Source of the DNA: Cloacibacillus porcorum
Lineage (GTDB): Bacteria; Synergistota; Synergistia; Synergistales; Synergistaceae
Assembly (NCBI RefSeq): GCF_001701045.1
Contig: NZ_CP016757.1
Span: 2,506,219 to 2,570,218 of the forward strand
Direction: 5' to 3'
Length of the DNA stretch: 64,000 nucleotides
The notes below the pieces were generated by a model. It was not told the origin of the DNA. It worked only from the letters and a program-made list of their open reading frames with translations, and did not search any database. Positions 9,004 to 15,665 of this stretch are shown here, in pieces (position 1 is the first letter of the stretch; every line of letters begins with the position of its first letter). Made by a program: the position numbers and the translations under genes.

Positions 9004-9556
9004 AGCTAAGCGGACTCCTCTCCGCGAGACGTACCGCGAGCAGCGCCCCGACAAAGCAGAGCAGGATGTCGCCGGGGACGGCGAGCAGAAAACAGTAGAT
9101 GAAAAGCGCCTCAAAGCTCAGAGGCTGCGCCAGGACAAAGTTTGAGATGAGATAACAGTAGGCCATACCGCATATATAGACGACAGCAAGGCCGCACGCC
9201 GAGGCCGCGGCGGCCCTTTTTAAACTGAGAGGCCGCGTGCGGGAGGCTATTATCCCCGTTGACCAGGCGCCAAGCATAAACCCGATCAGGTAGCCGAAGG
9301 AGGGTTTCAGCAGATAGGCGGGACCGCCGCCTTCGGTGAATACGGGTGCGCCAGCAAGGCCAAGGATGAGGTAGACGGCCACTGATAACGCGCCGAGCCT
9401 GCCGCCGAGCAAAAGCCCCGCAAGGGTGGTGAAAAGAAATTGAAGCGTGAACGGAACTACCGGCAAAGGCACCTTTATCTGCGCTCCCACCGCGATCAGC
9501 GCGGTAAAGAGGGCGCATAACGTCATCTGCCGGGTATCAAGTCTGCCACTTAACAT
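8990..9556 (-). CDS. bioY: Biotin transporter BioY (ECF S component)
   Basis: A 188-residue membrane protein with about six helices; it binds and imports biotin, alone or with the ECF module. Typical are MTLCALFTALIAVGAQIKVP, the stretch VPFTLQFLFTTLAGLLLG and GYLIGFMLGAW. The ATG at 9556 is chosen over a TTG at 9571 because GGGAGGA lies between them at the correct distance. It is the first gene of bioYBDA and lies directly downstream of a BirA operator, so both import and synthesis should be repressed by biotin. Confidence 0.95.
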   Translation of the reverse strand: MLSGRLDTRQMTLCALFTALIAVGAQIKVPLPVVPFTLQFLFTTLAGLLLGGRLGALSVAVYLILGLAGAPVFTEGGGPAYLLKPSFGYLIGFMLGAWSTGIIASRTRPLSLKRAAAASACGLAVVYICGMAYCYLISNFVLAQPLSFEALFIYCFLLAVPGDILLCFVGALLAVRLAERSPLSYVRS

Positions 9557-9592
9557 AACAAATCCTCCCAAAAGAAAGTTTTCTTCCAGGAG

Positions 9593-9648
9593 AATTTACC
9601 ATGCCGCTTAAAGTTATGTCAACCTATTAATTTACATTAGTTGACATA
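9593..9648 (-). promoter_or_regulatory. BirA operator and promoter of the biotin operon
   Basis: TATGTCAAC (9615-9623) and GTTGACATA (9640-9648) form a perfect 9-bp inverted repeat with a 16-bp spacer, the architecture of BirA boxes (consensus-like TTGTnAACC-N15/16-GGTTnACAA). The inner arm supplies a minus-strand -35 TTGACA (9617-9622). After 18 bp comes TAAATT (9593-9598) preceded by TGG, a plausible extended -10. The operator overlaps the stop codon of the HPt gene. Biotin-loaded BirA would cover the -35. Confidence 0.85.
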
Positions 9649-9996
9649 TTTCCTTATCGTCTTTTCCAGCCGCTCGCGTGCGGCGAGCAGCTTTTCATAT
9701 TCTTCCATTACGCCTTCGGCGCTCTTCGCGCGAAGCGGCTCCACAATACGTACGACGATATCGTAGATCGGGGTCAGGCCAAGGTTGGCAAGCACGCCCT
9801 TCAGCGTATGGGCGCAGTCGAAGGCCCTCTCATTGTCGCCGGCGCGCAGCGCGTCTCCGAGAGAAAAGAAGGTCTCGTCATGAGCAATGCTCTGCAGACA
9901 GGCCAGGTAAAGCTCATCGTCGTTAATCACCCTTTCCAAGGCGCCGTCAACATCGCAGCCCCAACCTCTAAGCTCACCATATAATTTGTTCATCAT
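9637..9996 (-). CDS. HPt domain phosphotransfer protein
   Basis: A 119-residue helical protein with AHTLKGVLANLGL, the HPt signature; the phospho-accepting histidine is His63. Such proteins shuttle phosphate between receiver domains. It lies 82 bp downstream of the REC-EAL gene on the same strand. The hybrid kinase at 3010-5811 lacks an HPt of its own, so a relay kinase receiver to this HPt to the REC of the EAL protein is plausible (inference). Its last codons overlap the BirA box. Confidence 0.88.
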   Translation of the reverse strand: MMNKLYGELRGWGCDVDGALERVINDDELYLACLQSIAHDETFFSLGDALRAGDNERAFDCAHTLKGVLANLGLTPIYDIVVRIVEPLRAKSAEGVMEEYEKLLAARERLEKTIRKYVN

Positions 9997-10078
9997 CCGG
10001 CTCTTCCTTTCTCAAAAAACTCCCGTCTCTATCGGACAGGCCGTCTGTCTTTTGGTATGGGCTCGCTAACCATGCCGT

Positions 10079-12226
10079 CTATTTATCTTCTTTTCCCATT
10101 TCTCCGTTCAGCCGCATAGAGTCCATGTCCAACTCACGCTGAATGGTAATATCGGTCAGTACGCCGACTAAAATGCAGCGCGCGCCGATCTTGCTGATAT
10201 ACTTCAGCCTGATCCGCAGCCACTTAGACTTTCCGTCGCTCGTCCGGCGCAGATATTCGCACTCCTCTTCCTCACGCGTTTCCGCCACTCTTCGAAAGGT
10301 ATCTATTATACTATCATGATACTTGGGGTCGATAAGGTCAAGCGGCGTTCCGCCCGTTATCGAGCCGTCGTCATAGCCGAGAAGTTCAAAGAAGGGCGTA
10401 TTGACACGTACCGCCTCTACTTTATCATTTTCAAATTCATATATCGCCACCGGCTGCAGCATATCGGCGAAGAGCTCCTCCAACCGATTGTCTGATATAC
10501 ACATCTGGCTGCCGTTGAATTCAAAGCTGGCGCCAACCGGCTGTGAGAGCCCGCCGTTCTTCTCTACCAGGTCGGCATACGCCTCGACCGGCATCGGCTT
10601 CGCGAAGTAAAAACCCTGCACATATTCGCAGCCGATACTGCGCAGGAATTCCACCTGATCTTTCGTCTCGACTCCCTCGGCGATAACTGGGATGTGGAGC
10701 CATTTAGCCATGCGTACGACGGAGGCGATGATGTTTTCTCCCCTACCGGGGATCTTTGTCTTTGATAGGAAGCGCATATCTATCTTAAGGACGTCGACGC
10801 TGATGTCTTTCAATATATTGAGAGAGGAATATCCGGAGCCAAAATCGTCCATCATGATCGTGAAACCCTTAGACTGGAGCTTCGCCATCGTCTCGCTCAT
10901 CGCCACAGGGTTGTCGGTATAGGCGCTCTCCGTCAGCTCGAGGTTAAGAAGCTCGGACGGCAGATCATATTTTTCCGTGAGCTCGATGACCATTTCAGCA
11001 AGTCTCGGATTATAGAGATCGACGCGCGAGATGTTAACCGAGATGGGATAAAGTTCCCGCCCCTCGTCGGCCCATTTGCGTAAGAGTCTGCAGACCTCTT
11101 CCCAGACATAATAGTCGAGTTTCGGTATAAAGCCGTTTCGCTCAAAGACAGGGACGAAGTCTCCAGGCGGAATGAGTCCCTTCTGTGGGTGAAACCAGCG
11201 GACCAGCGCCTCCGCGCCGACGGGCAGGTTGGAGGCGATATGGTATTTCGGCTGCAGGTATATCTGGAACTGCCCAGTGGCAAGGGCGGAGGACATTTCA
11301 TTCGTAATTTCCTGCTCGCGCACGATCTGCGCGCTCATGCTGCCGTCGTATACGGCGTAGAAATTAACATAGTTGCCCTTGCACCGCTTCGCGGCAAGGG
11401 TCGCGCGGTCATACATTATCTCGATCGGCATTCCGCGGTCCGTTATATAGTAGATGCCGCAGGAGGGTACGATATCGTAGTTGAGGTTGTATGAGGCCAC
11501 GAGGTCGCGTATCTTTGACATCGACGTCTCAATATCCGCCATGTAGGAGGAGGGGAAACAGAGACAGAATACATCGGCCTCTATGCGGCCATAGGCCGAG
11601 GGCTGTTTATCCGAGACATACCCGCTCAGCATTTTGGCGATATATTTAAGAAGCCGGTCTCCCTCCTGAGTGCCGAAAAATGAATTTATCAGCTGGAAGC
11701 GATCCACGTCAAAGCGGATCAGGACAAAGTCCGCCCCCGGATTGGCAAGCAGCATCTCGCGCGTCGATTTATAAAACTTATTTTTGTTGTATATGCCGGT
11801 AAGTTCGTCAAATTCCGCAAGGTAGCGAAGCTGTTGGAGCGTATAAAGCTGGCTCCGCTCGATAGCGTTTTTGATACGGAACTTTATTATCTCACCGTTG
11901 TACGGCTTGGAGACAAAATCCCACGCGCCAAGACGCAGCGCCTTTATTTCGCTCTCATTGTCGCTCTTTTCCGTTGCAATTATGATGGGGATATTCTTAA
12001 ACCGCTCGTCGTCTGCGACACGCTCAAGCACCAAATAGCCGTCCATCACAGGCATGACTATGTCAAGGATGATCGCCACAATCTCACTATATTGACGGCG
12101 CAGGATCTCAATAGCCATTTCCCCGTTTTCCGCCTCAATTACCGAGTACTCACCGGAGATAATTTTTGAAAGTATTTTCCTGTTGACCAGGCTATCATCC
12201 ACGGCCAGAATATATTTCCCCGGCAT
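10079..12226 (-). CDS. Response regulator with REC, degenerate GGDEF, EAL and PAS domains (c-di-GMP phosphodiesterase)
   Basis: 715 residues. REC at ~4-120 has acceptor Asp55 (ILDIVMP) and Lys107. A GGDEF-type domain at ~140-290 has EADVF (216-220) in place of GGDEF, so it should not make c-di-GMP. The EAL domain at ~305-560 keeps EAL (339-341), the DDFGSGYSS metal/loop motif and QGFYFAKPMP, so it is probably an active phosphodiesterase. A PAS-like domain at ~590-705 follows. It should lower c-di-GMP in response to phosphorylation. It shares a strand and probably a transcript with the HPt gene. Confidence 0.9.
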   Translation of the reverse strand: MPGKYILAVDDSLVNRKILSKIISGEYSVIEAENGEMAIEILRRQYSEIVAIILDIVMPVMDGYLVLERVADDERFKNIPIIIATEKSDNESEIKALRLGAWDFVSKPYNGEIIKFRIKNAIERSQLYTLQQLRYLAEFDELTGIYNKNKFYKSTREMLLANPGADFVLIRFDVDRFQLINSFFGTQEGDRLLKYIAKMLSGYVSDKQPSAYGRIEADVFCLCFPSSYMADIETSMSKIRDLVASYNLNYDIVPSCGIYYITDRGMPIEIMYDRATLAAKRCKGNYVNFYAVYDGSMSAQIVREQEITNEMSSALATGQFQIYLQPKYHIASNLPVGAEALVRWFHPQKGLIPPGDFVPVFERNGFIPKLDYYVWEEVCRLLRKWADEGRELYPISVNISRVDLYNPRLAEMVIELTEKYDLPSELLNLELTESAYTDNPVAMSETMAKLQSKGFTIMMDDFGSGYSSLNILKDISVDVLKIDMRFLSKTKIPGRGENIIASVVRMAKWLHIPVIAEGVETKDQVEFLRSIGCEYVQGFYFAKPMPVEAYADLVEKNGGLSQPVGASFEFNGSQMCISDNRLEELFADMLQPVAIYEFENDKVEAVRVNTPFFELLGYDDGSITGGTPLDLIDPKYHDSIIDTFRRVAETREEEECEYLRRTSDGKSKWLRIRLKYISKIGARCILVGVLTDITIQRELDMDSMRLNGEMGKEDK

Positions 12227-12791
12227 CGCATAAATCCCTCCATGTCCGACAACCGACCGATCCCTGTCGCTGTGAGGGATAACAGTTAAACATTCTCAGT
12301 CGATACCGGTAATCATAATTATACGTTATTTTTTCTTTTCAGTACAATATTTATTTATATTTTAAAAGATTAAGTAATAAAATTTCATAAATAAACAATA
12401 TGCGATTTAACGGCGGACTTTCAGGCAAGGCTATCATTTTTATCCAAATTCAAATATAAATTGGCAGGATGCGGCATAATCAAAGCGAGCAGCTGAGAGG
12501 CTGACGAAGGGAATATATGAAAGGAGAGGTAAAAATTCAGAGGTCACCGCCGCGTGGGCAATAAAGGGGATATCGTGACCGCGTTCCGGCTAAGGCATAC
12601 GGGCAATCATGATACGGCATGATGGATGTACGCGGCCCTGCCCTGCCGATAAACCGCAGGAACCATGACGGGTAATTTGCGCGTTATAATATTTTTTAAA
12701 AGCTGTAAAATATATCTTGTCTATCGGCCATTTAGAGTTATACTTCTACAGTAAATTCGTAGAGGTATCATTAAGAAAGAAGGTATAGATC
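12227..12791. other. 565-bp intergenic region between divergent genes
   Basis: No convincing gene. The left half (to ~12480) is A+T-rich and should hold the promoter of the REC-EAL gene. The middle (12481-12670) is G+C-richer with short inverted repeats: GGTCAC/GTGACC at 12542-12547/12575-12580 and ATCATG/CATGAT around 12610. A 15-codon ORF with a GAAGGGA ribosome site starts at about 12518, but its reality is doubtful. The right end holds the aminotransferase promoter. Confidence 0.5.
12717..12744 (+). promoter_or_regulatory. Promoter of the class IV aminotransferase gene
   Basis: TTGTCT at 12717-12722 and TATACT at 12739-12744, 16 bp apart, lie about 48 bases upstream of the TTG start codon. 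Confidence 0.5.
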
Positions 12792-13631
12792 TTGGTACTT
12801 TGTTATTACAACGGAAGATTCTCCCCCGTTTCAGAGTGCGCCCTGCCGCTGACTGACATGGCGATCCAGCGAGGCGTAGGAGCGTTCGAGTCGATCAGGA
12901 TATATGATGGGACCCCCTTCGCGATGAAGCAGCACCTCGAGAGGCTCGCGGGAAGCGCCGCGGGCTCCGGCATCATGGCGGAAGAGATAATCGAAAAGCT
13001 CCCCGGGCTGATCCGCGAGGGGCTCGCGCTGCCTGACAACAAAAACTTCGACGGCCTCGTAAAACCCTATATCACCGGCGGAGATGTAAACAACAAGGGA
13101 AGTTTCCCCAATCCGCGGTTTTTCATAATCTTTGACGAGGTGCACAAACCGACGGACGAGGAAAAGAAAAACGGCATCGCTCTTGAGCCGAACCGCGTCG
13201 CGCGCCCCTTCCCGCTCATTAAAAGCACAAATTACCTCTTCGGCCTCATCCCGCTCTCAAAGACCCAGAGGGTAAATTTTGAGACCCTCTATATCACCCC
13301 GGAGGGCGAGATCACCGAGGCGATGAGCAGCAACTTCTTCCTCTGCAAGGACGGAAAGATTATCACCGCCCCCGTCGGAAAGGTCCTCAAAGGCGTAACC
13401 CGCGACATCATCATCACCCTCGCGAGGGAGAACGGCTTCACCGTTGAGGAGCGCTGCCCGCTGGAGAGCGAGCTCGCCAGCGCCGACGAGGCTTTCATCA
13501 CCGGCACGGTCAAGGAGATACTCCCCGTCGTGCGCGTCGGCGCGCAGCAGATCGGCAGCGGCCGCCCCGGCCCCGTGGCGCAGAACCTCCAGCATATCTT
13601 CCTGAAAAACCAGCAGCGCTGGATGGACTGA
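12792..13631 (+). CDS. Aminotransferase class IV (branched-chain/D-amino-acid aminotransferase family)
   Basis: 279 residues of the fold-type IV PLP family (IlvE, D-alanine aminotransferase, PabC). The PLP lysine is probably Lys144 (PLIKSTNYLFGL), and EITEAMSSNFF near 177 is the conserved family motif with its Glu. TRDIIITLARENG and EAFITGTVKEILPV are also typical. The start is TTG at 12792, with GAAGG 8 bases upstream; no ATG is suitably placed. The substrate cannot be settled from sequence: branched-chain 2-oxo acids are most likely, D-amino acids possible. The gene stands alone with its own promoter. Confidence 0.88.
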   Translation: MVLCYYNGRFSPVSECALPLTDMAIQRGVGAFESIRIYDGTPFAMKQHLERLAGSAAGSGIMAEEIIEKLPGLIREGLALPDNKNFDGLVKPYITGGDVNNKGSFPNPRFFIIFDEVHKPTDEEKKNGIALEPNRVARPFPLIKSTNYLFGLIPLSKTQRVNFETLYITPEGEITEAMSSNFFLCKDGKIITAPVGKVLKGVTRDIIITLARENGFTVEERCPLESELASADEAFITGTVKEILPVVRVGAQQIGSGRPGPVAQNLQHIFLKNQQRWMD

Positions 13632-13649
13632 CAGAAAAATTAAAAACGC

Positions 13650-13681
13650 GGGCGGAACGGAGTAAAAACTCTGTCCCGCCC
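13650..13681 (+). terminator. Stem-loop after the aminotransferase gene
   Basis: GGGCGGAACGGAGT and ACTCTGTCCCGCCC pair with one mismatch and one wobble around an AAAA-type loop. No T-run follows, so it may be an attenuator, a processing hairpin or a weak terminator between this gene and the small membrane protein gene. Confidence 0.45.
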
Positions 13682-13692
13682 ATTCGCATATC

Positions 13693-14040
13693 ATGAAAAA
13701 ATTTCTGCGCCTCTCCTTCTTCATCCCCGTCGCCTATTCTCTATTAAGCGCCGCGCTGACGCTGTTGTTCGCCGCCGCCATTGCCTCCCTGTATACGGAG
13801 TTGGCGTGGACGGGAGCCTTTTTCTACCATTGGGGTTACCACATCCTTGCCGCTTTCAGCACGGCGGCGATGGCCAGCCCGCTGAGCTTGGTTATCTGCC
13901 TGCTGATCTCGTGGCATCACCGGCGAAAAGAAACGGCGGCGGGACGTTTTTACCGGGAGGCGCCGCTGTTCTTAAGCATTGTCACGCAGGGAATATTGCT
14001 TGCGGCGCTGCTCTTTTTCCTTCTCGTAAATCTATTCTGA
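13693..14040 (+). CDS. Small membrane protein of unknown function
   Basis: 115 residues, not recognised. Three hydrophobic stretches suggest three membrane helices: ~8-33 (FFIPVAYSLLSAALTLLFAA), ~43-73 (AAMASPLSLVICLLIS) and ~91-114 (LSIVTQGILLAALLFFLL), with a basic HHRRKE loop after the second. It follows the aminotransferase gene by 61 bp but is separated from it by a stem-loop. Its last 9 bases overlap the end of the convergent GntR gene. Coding status rests on a clean frame and membrane character. Confidence 0.6.
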   Translation: MKKFLRLSFFIPVAYSLLSAALTLLFAAAIASLYTELAWTGAFFYHWGYHILAAFSTAAMASPLSLVICLLISWHHRRKETAAGRFYREAPLFLSIVTQGILLAALLFFLLVNLF

Positions 14041-15501
14041 TCCAGCCGCCCTGGATGCGGGGACCTTTATCTTTCTCACCTCTGGCATACCCGCGGAGGC
14101 GGCGAATTTTTTCATGCGCAGGAGCACGTGGATAAAGATTTCGTTCAGCAGCCCGGCGAAGCTCACGTTATCTCCCCTGTCTAACGCCGACATCGCTTGA
14201 CGGCAGAGTCTGGCGAGGGCGGCGATACGGTCGGACGCTCCGGGCTGGTACATGAGATGCTCCCCCCAGAGGAGCAGTCCGTTTATCTCTTTGAAGATGG
14301 TGCGCAGGGTCTCCGACGGAAGAGCCTCGAATACACATTCCACAAAACTCCTGATCACGGCCACCCCATTTTTGTCGAGGCTTTCGCGCAGATACAGCCG
14401 CTGTTCCTCCGTAAAGCGATCTGCCGCGAGACGCGCCGCGTGGGGGAAAAGTACGGTCATCAGCTGGAGCGCGTGGAGGTAGACCCAGATGTCCCGCTTC
14501 TGCTCCGGCTCCGAAAAACGTCTGATGTCCGCGCCCACCGACGCGAGGGAGACCTGTGCCCGGCGGCCGTTGCGTATAACAATGAATCCGCGTCCCTCAA
14601 GCATCTTCAGCGCCTGGCGCACCACGTAAAGGGAGACGCCGTAATGCGCGGCAAGCTCCTTCGAGGCTGGCAGAAAGCAGCCGTCACGCCAGCGGCCGAG
14701 AGATATTTCGTGCGTGATATCCCGCACGATCTCCGCATAGAGATATACCTTACCCTTCGCGGCATCCCAGTGGAATTTTTCCTGCTCCGGCGGGCAAATG
14801 GCACGGCCGTCCTCAGCCAGAAGCTGGAGATAGCCCTCCACATATGACCTAACGGAGCTGTACATCGAGCGGAGACGCCTGTCGGCCTCATGATAATTAC
14901 GCCGCACCAGAGGCTCGATCCGCCAGCGGAAGTTATGTTCAGCCTCATCCGCGGCGATCTCGAAGGGATGGCGGTACCCCTCAAAAAACGGGATCTTGGC
15001 GTAAAGCTCCAAACTTGAATAGAGATCATTGAAGAGCGGATTATCCGCCTTTTTAAGGATCGTATGCAGCAGCTGCGACGAGAGACGCCACCGCTCAATC
15101 CAGGAAAGACGCGCCATTTTTTTAGCACCGGCGTCAACGGCAAGCAGCTCGTCGTCGCCGCACTGCTGCGCGCAGAAGATGAGGAGCGGCGTCATCAGCA
15201 GTTCCATAGCGTCATAGACCTCCGACATGCAGTTTCTCCGCGCCAGCGTCTCTCTCAGGTTCGCCTCGTTCCCGGCGTCCTCTGTCCCATGGATGACGGT
15301 CGCACGGCGCCTCTCTTCGGTGCGGATATAACCGTCGTCGCGCAGCGCCTTCAGCACGTCCCGCGCGGTGCGTATCCCAACGTTATATATCCGGCACAGC
15401 TCTGCGGCGGAGGGCAGGGAAGAACCGTAAATATACCGGCCCGCCCTTATCTGCGAAAGAATTCCGTTGTATAGATATTGAAACATACTGCTCTTTTCCA
15501 T
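14032..15501 (-). CDS. GntR-type transcriptional regulator with two winged-helix domains
   Basis: 489 residues. Residues ~8-72 form one GntR winged helix (SLPSAAELCRIYNVGIRTAR then DVLKALRDDGYIRTEE). A second lies at ~260-325 (FLPASKELAAHYGVSLYVVR then QALKMLEGRGFIVIR). Each is followed by a helical region of the kind that binds effectors, so the gene looks like an internal duplication. The ligand is unknown. A dyad TGTATA/TATACA upstream is a candidate operator for autoregulation and for control of the divergent EAL gene. Confidence 0.85.
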   Translation of the reverse strand: MEKSSMFQYLYNGILSQIRAGRYIYGSSLPSAAELCRIYNVGIRTARDVLKALRDDGYIRTEERRRATVIHGTEDAGNEANLRETLARRNCMSEVYDAMELLMTPLLIFCAQQCGDDELLAVDAGAKKMARLSWIERWRLSSQLLHTILKKADNPLFNDLYSSLELYAKIPFFEGYRHPFEIAADEAEHNFRWRIEPLVRRNYHEADRRLRSMYSSVRSYVEGYLQLLAEDGRAICPPEQEKFHWDAAKGKVYLYAEIVRDITHEISLGRWRDGCFLPASKELAAHYGVSLYVVRQALKMLEGRGFIVIRNGRRAQVSLASVGADIRRFSEPEQKRDIWVYLHALQLMTVLFPHAARLAADRFTEEQRLYLRESLDKNGVAVIRSFVECVFEALPSETLRTIFKEINGLLLWGEHLMYQPGASDRIAALARLCRQAMSALDRGDNVSFAGLLNEIFIHVLLRMKKFAASAGMPEVRKIKVPASRAAGSE

Positions 15502-15538
15502 GTAGCATCTCCCCGCGTAATTCTATCACAGAAATTTT

Positions 15539-15564
15539 TGTATAGCTATATGGATACGTATACA
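15539..15564. promoter_or_regulatory. GntR-type operator candidate between divergent genes
   Basis: TGTATA (15539-15544) and TATACA (15559-15564) form a 6-bp inverted repeat with a 14-bp spacer, 38 bp upstream of the GntR gene and about 100 bp upstream of the divergent EAL gene. The half-sites resemble GTATAC-type GntR operators. Confidence 0.4.
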
Positions 15565-15619
15565 GATAATCTCTTGCAGGATATCTTAACTTATTTATAA
15601 TCGTTATGAAAATTTATAA

Positions 15620-15641
15620 TTGTGCATACATAAATGCACAA
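15620..15641 (+). promoter_or_regulatory. Perfect inverted repeat in the leader of the EAL gene
   Basis: TTGTGCAT and ATGCACAA flank a 6-bp spacer, 24 bases before the chosen start at 15666. It may be an operator or an RNA hairpin controlling ribosome access. Confidence 0.4.
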
Positions 15642-15665
15642 TTCTTTTATATAGAGGTGCTGACA

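Noticed and set aside
9004-9114. 37-residue N-terminal extension of BioB
   Set aside because: It would overlap most of the 3' end of bioY, is Ser/Arg-rich and unlike BioB; an ATG with a good ribosome site exists at 9003.
12540-12600. T-box riboswitch, suggested by GTGACCGCG
   Set aside because: Only part of the T-box sequence is present, no specifier stem or terminator/antiterminator pair could be traced, and a promoter follows before the aminotransferase.
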